A DNA stretch of 35,979 nt from an uncultured Rhodospirillales bacterium (GCA_903845065.1 CAIMWH010000313.1:1-35979), one strand, 5' to 3'. Shown: positions 25,642-35,831, counted from the stretch's first letter. A program made the numbers and translations. The notes: a model not told the origin generated them from the sequence alone.

Positions 25642-27762
25642 ATGCCGAAATTTCGCTGGCTGCGCGATGATCCTCGCGCCGCCATAACCGCTCTGATAGT
25701 CGCCTTTGCAATGTTCGCATTGCAATTCGCTGGCGTGATTGTATTTTTGGACCGATATAAGAACAATGCCGCAAAGGAAGCGATAACCCGCGTCCAGCTT
25801 GCCGCCGGCGAGGTGCAGCAAGGCGTGCGCCGGCAGATGGACGCTTTGGGCCGCCTGAGCGACGACCTGACCGCCCGCGCGCTCGCCACCCCGTCCGACT
25901 CCCGCGAGGTGGCGTTCATCGACCAGCGGTTGCGCCGCCTGATCGGTGATCCCCGCTACGCCATCGCCTCCGTCACCCTCCTCGGCGCCGAACCCGCGGC
26001 TGACTGGCACTCCGGCACCGGCCCGCAACCCTATGACGCGGCCACCCTGGCCACCCTGCGCGGCGCCGCCCTCGCCCCTGGCCAAATCCACATCGATGCG
26101 CCTGACACCCGCACCGAACCGGGCAACTGGTTCATCCCGCTCTACTTCGGCCTCTATAGCCCCGCCGGCGAGAGCGCCGGCCTCGCCGTCATCGTCCTGG
26201 ACGGCCGGCGCATCGCCGCCATCCTGGCCGATCTCGAAGGCCGCCGCGGCCAGTTCGTCGGCCTTTGGCGATCGGACGGCATGCTGCTCGCCAGCAGCAT
26301 CAACGCGCTGGACGGCATTGCCCGCAACATCCGCGCCCCCCTCACCCCCGGGCCGGACGGCCGCGCGGGCGCCCTGGTCCACGTCCCCCTGCTCGGCGGC
26401 GAGCGCTTCCTCGCCGCGCGCGTCATCGCGGAACACACCCTCTTCTTCACCGTCTCCAGCGCGCGCGACTACGAGATGGCGGACTATGACTACGTGTGGC
26501 GGTTCGCCATGGTGCTCGAACTCGCCCTGCTCGGGCTCACCATCGGCGCCGCGGCGCTCCACCTCGCCCTGCGCTCGCGCGCCCGCGTCCGCCGTGACCT
26601 GCTGCACGCGAGTTCGGAGCAGGCCCATTTCGAGCACCGCCACGCCGAACTCCAGCACGTGCTCGATGGGGTGGACGCCGGCCTCTACCGCATCCTCGTC
26701 AGCCCGGACAATAAGTTCACCCGCTACTACTACAACTCCGGCACCGCCCGCCTGGTGCGCCGCACCGTCGAGGAGGTGTCGCGCACCACCACCATCGTCG
26801 CCTACGCCGAGCCCCCGCTGGACCCGGAAGTCTTCGTCCGCTCCGCCACCGCTCTGCGCGAACACGGCGTCGCCAGCCACGAGGCCCAACTCCGCTGCGG
26901 CGATGGCGAACTGCGCTGGATGCGCTTCCAGGTCCGCGTCGTCGGCCATGTCGGCGACAAGCTCGACTGCGTCGCCCTGGTCACCGATATCGAGCTTGAG
27001 CGCGCCGCCGCCGCCGCCTCCGTGCTGTCCGCCCGTCTCGCCACCCTGGGCGAACTCTCCGCCGGCATTGCCCACGAGATGAAGCAGCCCCTCACCGCCA
27101 TCTCCCTCATCACCGAAACCACCGAACTTCTCCTCACCGCCGAGCCCCCCGCCGCGCTGGAAGGCGTCGTCCGCTCGCTGCACCGCATCAACGCCATGGT
27201 GCGCCGCGCCACCACCATCACCGAGCACCTGCGCGGCATCGCCCGCCGCCAGGAGGAGGGCCTGCAACCCTTCGATATCCGCGCCGCCATCGATGGCGCC
27301 CTGCTGATGTGCGGCGCCGCGATGCGCAGCGCGCAAATGACCGTGGCGATCGATGTGCCCGAGGATATCCCCGCCGCCGTCGGCCACCTCGTCCTGGTCG
27401 AGCAGGTGCTGATGAACCTGATGATGAACGCGCGTGACGCGTTTACCACCCAGCCGCCAAGCATCACCCCCTTCGCGGTAGACCGCCGCCTCTTCATCTG
27501 CGCCACCACGGTGCAGGGCGAACTTCGGCTCCGCGTGCGTGACAACGGCCCCGGCATCCCGCCCCACGTCATGCCCCGCCTGTTCGAGGCCTTCTTCACC
27601 ACCAAGCCCCCCGGCGCCGGCACCGGCCTCGGCCTGTCCATCTGTGCCAGTATCCTCAAGGCCTGTGGCGGCGATATTTCGGCCGCCAACGTGCCCGAAG
27701 GCGGCGCCGAGTTCACCCTGCGCCTGGTTCCCGCCGACGCACCGGCCGACGCCATCGCCTGA
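25642..27762 (+). CDS. Membrane sensor histidine kinase, tandem paralogue 2
   Basis: A 706-residue paralogue of its neighbours with the same architecture: helices at about 14-36 and 288-309, a dCache-like extracytoplasmic sensor (GNWFIPLYFG at 161-170, GLWRSDGMLLASS, FFTVSSARDYEM), PAS at about 335-452, HisKA with H478 in GIAHEMKQPLT, and HATPase ([27 protein letters not shown]). The transmitter part is nearly identical to the next gene; the sensor part has diverged. ATG at 25642 has a modest CGAGG site. The 121-base gap before it contains an inverted repeat ACGACC...GGTCGT. No partner response regulator is seen. Confidence 0.92.
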   Translation: MPKFRWLRDDPRAAITALIVAFAMFALQFAGVIVFLDRYKNNAAKEAITRVQLAAGEVQQGVRRQMDALGRLSDDLTARALATPSDSREVAFIDQRLRRLIGDPRYAIASVTLLGAEPAADWHSGTGPQPYDAATLATLRGAALAPGQIHIDAPDTRTEPGNWFIPLYFGLYSPAGESAGLAVIVLDGRRIAAILADLEGRRGQFVGLWRSDGMLLASSINALDGIARNIRAPLTPGPDGRAGALVHVPLLGGERFLAARVIAEHTLFFTVSSARDYEMADYDYVWRFAMVLELALLGLTIGAAALHLALRSRARVRRDLLHASSEQAHFEHRHAELQHVLDGVDAGLYRILVSPDNKFTRYYYNSGTARLVRRTVEEVSRTTTIVAYAEPPLDPEVFVRSATALREHGVASHEAQLRCGDGELRWMRFQVRVVGHVGDKLDCVALVTDIELERAAAAASVLSARLATLGELSAGIAHEMKQPLTAISLITETTELLLTAEPPAALEGVVRSLHRINAMVRRATTITEHLRGIARRQEEGLQPFDIRAAIDGALLMCGAAMRSAQMTVAIDVPEDIPAAVGHLVLVEQVLMNLMMNARDAFTTQPPSITPFAVDRRLFICATTVQGELRLRVRDNGPGIPPHVMPRLFEAFFTTKPPGAGTGLGLSICASILKACGGDISAANVPEGGAEFTLRLVPADAPADAIA

Positions 27763-27921
27763 GCTTCCCGCCGGGAGAACATGGTTGGTTAGGCGTGCCC
27801 GTGGTGCTAAAATGAACCTCCAGCGGACGATATAATTTCGTTCCTGAGATTACGATTGAATCCCAACCGTGCCGGCCTACGATAGCCGGGCGCTTTTCAG
27901 CTTGCCTCTGGGGTGAATTTT

Positions 27922-30039
27922 ATGCGGCGTCTGTTCGATCCGCGCTGGCTGTACCGGCAACGCCGCGAGGTGGGTGCGGCCCTGTTGATCGCCGCACTGG
28001 TGGTGGCCCTGCAACTGGCCGGCAGCCTCTACCTCCTCCACCGCGCCGAGACCGACGCGATGAAGGCCGCCGAAACCAGCGTCGAACTCGCGGTGCAGGG
28101 AACCGAACAGGGCGTCCAGCGCCAACTCGACGGCTTGGTGCGCCTGCAGGACAACCTCCTGCGCGCCGCCGAAATTCCCGCCGACCACCTCCAGGAACTC
28201 GCCCTCGCCCGCGGCCGCATCCGAGCCCTGGTCCTGGACCCCCGCTACGCCGTGTCCGAGGTGGCGATCCTCGCCCCCAATCGCGCGGACGATTGGCACT
28301 CCGCCACCGCCGCCGCACCCGTCTCCCCCGGCGCGCTCGAAGCTTTCCGCACCCGCGCCATCGCCCCTGGCGAAATCCACTTCGGCACCGCGGAACTCGG
28401 CCCCACGCCCGGCAATTGGTGGTTCCCGGCCTATTTTCGCCTGGCGCAGCAGCCGGGCGCCGAGGCCGGCATCGCCGTCGTCGTGTTTGACGGCCAGCGC
28501 CTTGCGGCCATCCTGAGCGGTCTGGAAATCCGCCCCGGCCAGATCACCGGCCTGTGGCGCGGCGATGGCGCAATCCTCGCCATGAGCGCGAAAGATGGCA
28601 TCGGTATCGTCGCCCGCCACGGCGTGATGCCCATGCGCCCCGGCCCCGGCGGCCGCCTCAACGTGCTCGCCCCCTCGCCGCTGGTCGGCTACGAGCGGTT
28701 CTTCGCCTTCCACAAGGTAGAGGGCTACGACCTGTTCCTCTCCGCCTCCAGCGCGCGCGATGACGAGATGGCCAGCTTCTATCGCCTGCGCCGGGTGGCC
28801 ATCGTGCTGGAAATCGCCGCCATCCTGCTGGTCCTGGCCTTCGCCGGCATGGTGCTGGTGATGCGCTCGCGCCGCCGGGTGCGCATCGCGCTGGAACGCT
28901 CGCTGGGCGAGCAGGCCCTGGTGGCCGACAGCGAGGCAAGCCTGCGCGAAGTGCTGGATGGCATCAACGCCGGCATCTCCCGCCTCACCGTTGGGCCCGG
29001 CGCCGAATTCACCCGCACCTACTGCAACACCGGCCTCGCGCGCCTGGTGCGCCGCCCCTTCGAGGAGGTGGCCGGGGTCTACGGCGTGGATGCCTTCGCC
29101 GAACCGCGCTTCACCATGGCCGACACCGTCGCTGCCATCGCCACCCTGCGCGAAACCGGCAGCCTTACCTACGAAAACCGGGTGCGCTGCGGCGACGGGC
29201 AGTTGCGCTGGATGCGGTTCAACATCCAGTCCATCCATCGCGACGGCGATGTGATGGACTGCATCGCCCTCATCACCGACGTCGAGCTTGAAAAGGCCGC
29301 CGCCGCCGCCGCCGTGCTCTCCGCCCGCCTTGCCACCCTGGGCGAACTCTCCGCCGGCATCGCCCACGAGATGAAGCAACCCCTCACCGTCATCGCCCTC
29401 ATCGCCGAAACCACCCAGATCCGCGTCGCCGATACCCCCCCGATGACGCCCGACGAAATCATCCGCTCCCTGCAACGCATCATCGCCATGGTGGACCGCG
29501 CCCGCACCATCACCGAACACCTGCGCGGCATCGCCCGCCGCCAGGACGAGGGCCTGACCTCCATGGCCGTCGAGGAGGCCATCGACGGCGCCCTGCTGAT
29601 GTGCCGCGCCGCCCTGCGGGACGGGTTGCTCCAGGTGGAACGCGATATCGCCGCCGACGTGCCGCCGGTGGTGGGCCACGTCGTGCTGGTGGAGCAGGTG
29701 CTGATCAACCTGCTGATGAACGCGCGGGACGCCACCGCCGAGACAACAACCGCGAACCGCCGGCTATGGATCACCGCCACCCTCGAAGCCGGCCGCGTCG
29801 TGGTCCGCGTGCGGGACAATGGCCCCGGCTTCCAGCCCGCCGTGATCCCGCATTTGTTCGAGCCGTTCTTCACCACCAAGCCCCCCGGCGTCGGCACCGG
29901 CCTCGGCCTGTCCATCTGCGCCAGCATCCTCAAGGCCTGCGGCGGCAACATCGAGGCCCGCAACGCCCCCGAGGGCGGCGCCGAATTCGCCATCACCCTG
30001 CTCCCCGTCGAAGCCGAGGCGGCCCTGTCCGACGCCTGA
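27922..30039 (+). CDS. Membrane sensor histidine kinase, tandem paralogue 3
   Basis: A 705-residue third copy: helices at about 17-40 and 292-314, a dCache-like sensor (GNWWFPAYFRL, GLWRGDGAILAMS, FLSASSARDDEM), PAS at about 340-455, HisKA with H482 in GIAHEMKQPLT, and HATPase ([26 protein letters not shown]). The glycine-rich DNGPGIP box reads DNGPGFQP, slightly degenerate. I chose ATG at 27922, which has GGGGTG upstream; an in-frame GTG at 27913 would add three residues. It is preceded by a 159-base gap and followed after 68 bases by the beta-propeller gene. The signal and the partner regulator are unknown. Confidence 0.92.
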   Translation: MRRLFDPRWLYRQRREVGAALLIAALVVALQLAGSLYLLHRAETDAMKAAETSVELAVQGTEQGVQRQLDGLVRLQDNLLRAAEIPADHLQELALARGRIRALVLDPRYAVSEVAILAPNRADDWHSATAAAPVSPGALEAFRTRAIAPGEIHFGTAELGPTPGNWWFPAYFRLAQQPGAEAGIAVVVFDGQRLAAILSGLEIRPGQITGLWRGDGAILAMSAKDGIGIVARHGVMPMRPGPGGRLNVLAPSPLVGYERFFAFHKVEGYDLFLSASSARDDEMASFYRLRRVAIVLEIAAILLVLAFAGMVLVMRSRRRVRIALERSLGEQALVADSEASLREVLDGINAGISRLTVGPGAEFTRTYCNTGLARLVRRPFEEVAGVYGVDAFAEPRFTMADTVAAIATLRETGSLTYENRVRCGDGQLRWMRFNIQSIHRDGDVMDCIALITDVELEKAAAAAAVLSARLATLGELSAGIAHEMKQPLTVIALIAETTQIRVADTPPMTPDEIIRSLQRIIAMVDRARTITEHLRGIARRQDEGLTSMAVEEAIDGALLMCRAALRDGLLQVERDIAADVPPVVGHVVLVEQVLINLLMNARDATAETTTANRRLWITATLEAGRVVVRVRDNGPGFQPAVIPHLFEPFFTTKPPGVGTGLGLSICASILKACGGNIEARNAPEGGAEFAITLLPVEAEAALSDA

Positions 30040-30107
30040 CCCCCCGTTGCGTCCTGGCGCCAACCGCCCTTACGCTCTCCGCCGCATCACCAGCGACGGA
30101 AACCGAC

Positions 30108-33100
30108 ATGTCAGTGTTCTCCACCCTCGACAGCCCGGCCCAGCTTGACGCCCTGAAGTGGCGCTGCATCGGTCCCTCCCGCGGCGGCCGCGTCGTCGCC
30201 GTCGCCGGTGATCCGGTTGATCGCATGACCTTCTATTTCGGCGCCTGCGCCGGCGGCATCTGGAAAACCACCGACGGCGGCACCTACTGGCGCTGCGTGT
30301 CGGACGGTTTCATGACCTCGTCCTCCGTCGGCGCCATCGCAGTCGCCCGCTCGGACGCCAACGTCATCTATGCCGGCACCGGGGAGACCACCATCCGCCT
30401 CGATGTCTCCTACGGGGACGGCGTCTACAAATCGACCGACGCCGGCCGCACCTGGAAAAACGTCGGCCTGCGCAACACCAAGCACATCGGCCGCATCTGC
30501 ATCGACCCGCGCAACCCCGACGTGGTGTTCGTCGCCGCCCTGGGGGACATTTTCGGCCCCAACGAGGAACGCGGCGTATTCCGCAGCAAGGATGGCGGCG
30601 CCACCTGGGAAAACGTGCTGTTCCGCGATGCCGACACCGGCGCCGTCGAACTCTCGATGGACCCCAACAACCCCCGCATCATCTTTGCCACCTTCTGGCA
30701 GACCCGCCGCAGCTTCTGGAACCTCTCCTCGGGCGGCCCCGGCAGCGGCTTGTTCCGCTCGATGGACGGTGGGGACACCTGGGAGGAAATCTCCCGCTTC
30801 CCCGGCCTGCCCGACAGCATGCTCGGCAAACTCGGCGTGGCCGTCTCGCCCGCCCAGTCCGGCCGCGTCTGGGCGCTGATCGAAGCCGACGAGGGCAAGA
30901 CCGGCCTCTATCGCTCCGAAAACTACGGCGCCACCTGGTCCCTCATCTCCCCCAACCGGGACCTCATGCACCGGCCCTGGTACTACACCCACATCTTCGC
31001 CTGCCCGTGCGATGCCGAAACCGTCTACATCACCAATTTCCAGGCCTGGAAATCCACCAACGGCGGCGCCGATTTCACCGAGATCAACACCCCCCACGGC
31101 GACAACCACGACTGGTGGATCGATCCCAACGACCCCACCCGCATGGTGGAAGGCAATGACGGCGGCGCCTGCGTGTCCTTCAACGGCGGCATCACCTGGT
31201 CCACCATCTACAATCAGCTCACCGCCCAGTTCTACCGCATCGATACCGACAACAAATACCCGTACCACGTCTACGGCACCCAGCAGGACAACACCTCCAT
31301 CGCCGTCCCCACCGGCACCGTGTGGGGCGCCATCACCCTGGGGGACTGCTCCTACCCAGGCACCGGCGAAAGCGGCTTCATCGCCGTGCACCCCACCGAC
31401 GACAACATCGTCTATTGCGGCGCGGTCGGATCAAGCCCCGGCGGCGCCGGCGCCCTGCAACGCTACGACTACCGCACCGGCCAGATGAGCCTGGTCAACG
31501 TCTGGCCCGAGGAGTCGACCGGCATCGCGCCGCGCGACATGCGCTACCGCTTCGCCTGGACCTACCCCATCGTATTCTCCCCGCATGACCCCGGCGTGCT
31601 CTACGCTGGCGGCAACCACGTATTTCGCACCCGGGACGAAGGGCAGACCTGGGAGGAAATCTCTCCCGATCTCTCGCTCAACGACAAATCCCGCCAGGGC
31701 CCCTCGGGCGGCGACATCACCGGCGAAAGTGCCGGCGCCGAAACCCATGCCACCTGCGCCAGCGTGGTGGAATCCACCTTCCGCAAGGGCGAAATCTGGG
31801 CCTCCACCGATGACGGCCTGGTTCACGTCACCCGCGATGACGGTAAGACCTGGACCAACGTCACCCCGCCCGGCATGCCGGCGCTGGCCTATGTCGGCTG
31901 CGTCGAACTCTCCGCCCACGACGCCGATACCGTCTACCTCGCCGCCACCCGCTACAAACTGTCGGACTACCAACCCTATCTGTTCCGCAGCACGGACTCC
32001 GGCCGCACCTGGTCCAGCATCAACGGCAACTTCCCCGACGGCGAGATTACCCGCGTCATCCGCGCCGACCCCGCCCGCCCCGGCCTGCTGTTCGCCGGCA
32101 CCGAAACCGGCATCTACTTCACCGCCGATGACGGCGCGCACTGGACCCGCATGACCGGCGGCCTTCCGGTTGCCCCGGTCTATGACCTGAAAATCAAGGG
32201 CACCGACCTCGTCGCCGGCACCCACGGCCGCTCCTTCTGGGTGCTCGACGATATCTCCCCGCTGCGCGCCATGGTCGATACCGCCACCCAACTATTGCCG
32301 CCCCGCCCGGCCGTCCGCTCGCGCATGCATTATGGCGCCCTCGGCAACGTGAAGGGTGCGGTGTCCTTCGGCATCGTCTTCGGCATCGGCGGCGGCATCG
32401 CCTCGGTCGAGAAGCCCGACGGCACCACCCAGCGCGAATACCTCGACGTCGGCGAAAACCCACCCCTCGGCGGCACCATCTACTACTGGCTCGGCGAGAA
32501 TGCCGGCCCCGTCACCCTCGCCATCCATAACGAAGCCGGCGCCCTCATCGTCACCCTGCGCAGCGATGACACCACCCTGCCCGCCGCCAAGCGCCCCCCC
32601 ACCAAACCGGGCCTCAATCGCTACGTGTGGGACCTGCGCTACCCCGCCGCGAAAAAACTCGACACCAGCCTCGTCACCCCGAAATACAAGCCCCTGATCG
32701 GCTTCGGTGACGGCCCCCCGGGCCCGCTCGCCGTGCCCGGCACCTACCGCGTCAGCCTCACCGCCGGCGCCGCCACCAGCGAGACCATGCTCGATATCGT
32801 CAAGGACCCGCGCCTCTCCACCCCGCTGGAAGCCCACGCCGCGCAGTTCGCCCTGATCCAGGAACTCACCGACTGCCTCTCCAACCTCAACACCGGCGTC
32901 AACCGCCTGCGCCGCATGAAGCACCAACTCGCCGGGCTCATCACCACCCTCGGTGACACCCATGCGGACCTCGCCGCCCAGGTCAAAGCCGCCTCTGACG
33001 GCCTCACCGCCATCGAAGCCGTGCTCACCGACATCAAGCGCGAAACCCCGCGGGACGTGCTGCGCAACCCCGCCGGCCTCAATGACACCGTGGTGGACCT

Positions 33101-33278
33101 CATCAACACCGTCGCGATGTCCGATACCCGCCCCACCGCCTCGGCCGAGGCCGTCTCGCGGGAACTAATGGCCAATGTCGCCCGTCACCTCGCCGATTTC
33201 GACGCCCTGGTGAGCGGCCCCATTGCCGCCATCAACCAGGCCGCCGCCACTGGCAGCATCGGGCACATATCCGCCTGA
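30108..33278 (+). CDS. Large BNR/sortilin-type beta-propeller protein (glycosyl hydrolase-like)
   Basis: A 1056-residue protein. About the first 720 residues form a beta-propeller with many Asp-box (BNR) repeats of the S-x-D-x-G-x-T-W kind: KTTDGGTYW, KSTDAGRTW, RSKDGGATW, RSMDGGDTW, RTRDEGQTW, RSTDSGRTW. The N-terminus ALKWRCIGPSRGGRVVAVAG is typical of the VPS10/sortilin-like bacterial group often labelled glycosyl hydrolase. The C-terminal third has YVWDLRYP, then a beta domain (PGTYRVSLTAG) and a helical tail. No hydrolase active site is evident. Unusually, no signal peptide precedes the propeller. ATG at 30108 has GGAAA upstream; the open frame to 29601 overlaps the kinase gene and is rejected. 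Function is unknown. Confidence 0.88.
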   Translation: MSVFSTLDSPAQLDALKWRCIGPSRGGRVVAVAGDPVDRMTFYFGACAGGIWKTTDGGTYWRCVSDGFMTSSSVGAIAVARSDANVIYAGTGETTIRLDVSYGDGVYKSTDAGRTWKNVGLRNTKHIGRICIDPRNPDVVFVAALGDIFGPNEERGVFRSKDGGATWENVLFRDADTGAVELSMDPNNPRIIFATFWQTRRSFWNLSSGGPGSGLFRSMDGGDTWEEISRFPGLPDSMLGKLGVAVSPAQSGRVWALIEADEGKTGLYRSENYGATWSLISPNRDLMHRPWYYTHIFACPCDAETVYITNFQAWKSTNGGADFTEINTPHGDNHDWWIDPNDPTRMVEGNDGGACVSFNGGITWSTIYNQLTAQFYRIDTDNKYPYHVYGTQQDNTSIAVPTGTVWGAITLGDCSYPGTGESGFIAVHPTDDNIVYCGAVGSSPGGAGALQRYDYRTGQMSLVNVWPEESTGIAPRDMRYRFAWTYPIVFSPHDPGVLYAGGNHVFRTRDEGQTWEEISPDLSLNDKSRQGPSGGDITGESAGAETHATCASVVESTFRKGEIWASTDDGLVHVTRDDGKTWTNVTPPGMPALAYVGCVELSAHDADTVYLAATRYKLSDYQPYLFRSTDSGRTWSSINGNFPDGEITRVIRADPARPGLLFAGTETGIYFTADDGAHWTRMTGGLPVAPVYDLKIKGTDLVAGTHGRSFWVLDDISPLRAMVDTATQLLPPRPAVRSRMHYGALGNVKGAVSFGIVFGIGGGIASVEKPDGTTQREYLDVGENPPLGGTIYYWLGENAGPVTLAIHNEAGALIVTLRSDDTTLPAAKRPPTKPGLNRYVWDLRYPAAKKLDTSLVTPKYKPLIGFGDGPPGPLAVPGTYRVSLTAGAATSETMLDIVKDPRLSTPLEAHAAQFALIQELTDCLSNLNTGVNRLRRMKHQLAGLITTLGDTHADLAAQVKAASDGLTAIEAVLTDIKRETPRDVLRNPAGLNDTVVDLINTVAMSDTRPTASAEAVSRELMANVARHLADFDALVSGPIAAINQAAATGSIGHISA

Positions 33279-33287
33279 ACGCCTAAC

Positions 33288-33316
33288 CCCCGGCCGTCAC
33301 GCCACGGCGGCCGGGG
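33288..33316. terminator. GC hairpin between convergent genes
   Basis: CCCCGGCCG (33288-33296) pairs perfectly with CGGCCGGGG (33308-33316) around an 11-base loop. It starts in the 18-base gap between the beta-propeller gene and the convergent kinase gene and runs into the latter's last codons. There is no T-run on either side, so a role as bidirectional or rho-assisted terminator is only plausible. Confidence 0.42.
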
Positions 33317-35831
33317 TATGCGCCGGCAATGTCACCGTGAATATCGCCCCGCCATCCCGGTTCACCGCCCGGATGTGCCCGCCCATGTCGCTGACAATGC
33401 GGTAGGAAATCGATAGCCCGAGCCCGGTTCCCACGCCCACCCCCTTGGTGGTGAAGAACGGCTCGAACAACCGAGACATGATTTCCGCCGGAATCCCGCC
33501 CGCCCGGTCCGCCACCGTGATCTCGATCACCGGGCCCATCGGCGCCACCCGTATCCCGATTTGCCGGCTTGACGCCGGCTCCGAACCCGGCGGCCCATAC
33601 GCATCGATGGCGTTGGTCACCAGGTTCATGATCACCTGCTCGAACGGCGCCTGGTGCCCCTGCACCGCCACCGCCACCGCCGGATAATCCCGCGTGATCT
33701 TTACCTCGCTCTCGGTAACCCGCCCCTCGATGATCGCCAGCCCGTCCTCGATCGCCGCCGAAGGGTCGAACGGCGCCGCGGGCTCCGTATTGCGGCGGCT
33801 GAACGCCCGGATGCGCCGTATCACCGCCCCCGCCCGCTCCACCAGCGCGGTGATCTTCTCCACCCGCCGATCCACCGCGGCCTTCCCCGGGGACCCCTCC
33901 GGCACCTCTATCGCCAGGATTTCCGCCTGCAAATTGATCGCCGTCAGCGGCTGGTGCAGCTCATGCGCAATCCCCGCCGCCATCTCCCCCAGGAACGACA
34001 GCTTGGAGGTCTCCAGCAACTGGTCCCGCAGGCTCGCCTCCTCGGTCACATCCAGCGAAAACCCGGTCAGCACCACCCGATCCCCCTCGTGGGAGGTGAG
34101 TGTGCAGGTATCGCGCATATGCCGTTCCGCGCCGCTCTTTTCGCGGAAGGGGTACTCGATCGTGGCCCTCCCCTCATCCAGCGCCACGCGGATGGAGTGC
34201 TGGCGCAACTCCTTGAAATTCGGCGAGGACCGCGAGGCGATGAAGCCGGGCCGCTCCAACTCCTCGATGGTGAAATCACTCGAGCGCGCCGCGCTGCGCG
34301 AGACGAACTGCCGCAAAACCTCGTACGATCCGTCCGGCAGCAGCCGCAATTCCAGTTCGTACAACACGGCGGGGCTGTTGTTGAGAACGCTTTCCAGCCG
34401 CCGGTTGGCATCCGCCATCCCCTGCTCCGCCGCCCGCCGCGCGCTGACATCGCGGAAACACGCCACGAAGCGCTGCACACCCCCCGAAGCCCGGCTGCCG
34501 GCCACCAGGTTGGCCACCACTTCCATCCAGATCGGGGTGCCATCGGCGCGCATCAGCCGGTACTGCTCGGCCGGAATCTCCTCCTCGCCGCGGCGCAGCA
34601 CCATCATGCGCTCGCGCACCCGCCCTACATCGTCGGGGTGATAGCGCAGCAGTTCGGGGTCCGCGTACAGCGCCTCGGGTGAAATGCCGAGCAGGTTGGT
34701 GGACGAGGGGGAAACATAGGTCAGCCGCCGCAGGCTGTCCTCCTCCTCCCACAGCACCACCATGTCCTGCAGGTTCTCGGCCAACTCGGTCAGTTGCCCC
34801 AGCCCGCGCTCCGCCGCCTCGCGCTCGCGCGCCGCGCCCTGCGCCGCCCGCAACTGCGCCAGCAGGATCAGCCCGAGCAGCAGCACCACGATCGCCACCC
34901 CGGTCATTGCCCCGAGGCGAAACCGCATCTGCGCCGCATCCGCCGCAACACCCGCCAACCCCGCCGCCGCGTCGGTGGACACCGCCACCACCAGGCCGAG
35001 TTCGGTCGCCCGCCGCAGCGCGACATAGTGAACCGTCCCGCGATCGCTCACCACGCTGAGCCGCGCCCGGCCAAGCGCCGGCACACTTCCCAGCATCGTC
35101 GGCGTCAGCACCGGATCTGCCCCCGCGGCGGCGGTGCTGTGGATCAGGTCGCCCTGCCGATTGTAAATGCTCACGACTGAATCGCCGCCCTGGTCGTTCG
35201 GCCGCATCGTCAGCGTCGCCGGATCGACCGACACCACCGACACGGCGGCGAGCCGCCGCGCGCCATCATAAATCCCGCGCGCATACTGCACCGTGCGGGT
35301 CTGGGTGATGCGTCCCACCACCGGAGCGCTGATGAACGCCCGCTCGTTGTTGCGTGCGATGGCCAGATAGTGTTGCCGGTCAGCCAGTGACGTCGGCGGC
35401 GGAAACGCGTCAGCCGACGTCCACATCAGGATGCCCGCCGCATCCATCAGCCCGACCTGCCGCACCTGGGCGATCGGCCGCGCAAGATTAGCGTCGATCT
35501 CGTCGATCGCGGCCTTTAGCGCCGGGCCGCTGTGCTGCTCCAGCTTCCCCGCTGCCACCGCGTGCGACAGCCCATGCAGCACGTCGAACAACAGGAACCG
35601 TCGCTCCAGCACCGCCGCCCAGGTATCGGCGTCCGTCAAAACCGCCGCACTCGCATCGGCGGTCGTCTGGTCCCGCTGCGCCTGTTCGAGATAGCCGGCA
35701 TAGCGGGACGCGCCGATGATCAGTGCAATGCCGACAAGCGCGGTGATAGCAACGGTCCGAAACAACCCGGCCGGTAATCGCCCACCGCCCGCCCGCACAT
35801 CGCTCCGGCGGGGGTCGGAAGAAATCTGCAC
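33297..35831 (-). CDS. Membrane sensor histidine kinase with dCache-like sensor and two PAS domains
   Basis: An 844-residue kinase, distinct from the three tandem ones. Helices at about 24-43 and 306-327 enclose a dCache/PDC-type sensor with [24 protein letters not shown] (151-174) and ISAPV-type ligand-fold features. Two cytoplasmic PAS domains follow (about 345-465 and 475-597). HisKA has H623 in [11 protein letters not shown], and HATPase has [19 protein letters not shown] and [10 protein letters not shown]. The start is GTG at 35831, with a weak AGGCGG about ten bases upstream. No response regulator is in view. It converges on the beta-propeller gene. The remaining 148 bases to the window end show no gene; its promoter should be there, but no consensus boxes are obvious. 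Confidence 0.92.
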   Translation of the reverse strand: MQISSDPRRSDVRAGGGRLPAGLFRTVAITALVGIALIIGASRYAGYLEQAQRDQTTADASAAVLTDADTWAAVLERRFLLFDVLHGLSHAVAAGKLEQHSGPALKAAIDEIDANLARPIAQVRQVGLMDAAGILMWTSADAFPPPTSLADRQHYLAIARNNERAFISAPVVGRITQTRTVQYARGIYDGARRLAAVSVVSVDPATLTMRPNDQGGDSVVSIYNRQGDLIHSTAAAGADPVLTPTMLGSVPALGRARLSVVSDRGTVHYVALRRATELGLVVAVSTDAAAGLAGVAADAAQMRFRLGAMTGVAIVVLLLGLILLAQLRAAQGAAREREAAERGLGQLTELAENLQDMVVLWEEEDSLRRLTYVSPSSTNLLGISPEALYADPELLRYHPDDVGRVRERMMVLRRGEEEIPAEQYRLMRADGTPIWMEVVANLVAGSRASGGVQRFVACFRDVSARRAAEQGMADANRRLESVLNNSPAVLYELELRLLPDGSYEVLRQFVSRSAARSSDFTIEELERPGFIASRSSPNFKELRQHSIRVALDEGRATIEYPFREKSGAERHMRDTCTLTSHEGDRVVLTGFSLDVTEEASLRDQLLETSKLSFLGEMAAGIAHELHQPLTAINLQAEILAIEVPEGSPGKAAVDRRVEKITALVERAGAVIRRIRAFSRRNTEPAAPFDPSAAIEDGLAIIEGRVTESEVKITRDYPAVAVAVQGHQAPFEQVIMNLVTNAIDAYGPPGSEPASSRQIGIRVAPMGPVIEITVADRAGGIPAEIMSRLFEPFFTTKGVGVGTGLGLSISYRIVSDMGGHIRAVNRDGGAIFTVTLPAHTPAAVA

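Noticed and set aside
25474-27567. Open frame of about 700 codons antisense to the second kinase
   Set aside because: The translation is low-complexity G/A/H/D sequence with no recognisable domain; it is a by-product of C-rich third positions on the plus strand. The same holds for the long antisense frames at 27877-29679, 24246-25919 and 30111-31391.
27831-27836. Perfect TATAAT hexamer about 86 bases upstream of the third kinase
   Set aside because: No acceptable -35 box lies 16-18 bases upstream (TAAAAT or similar), so I do not call a promoter, although it could be a weak or activator-dependent one.
29601-30107. N-terminal extension of the beta-propeller open frame
   Set aside because: It overlaps the third kinase gene in another frame and its translation is arginine/proline-rich shadow sequence; the propeller begins just after ATG 30108.
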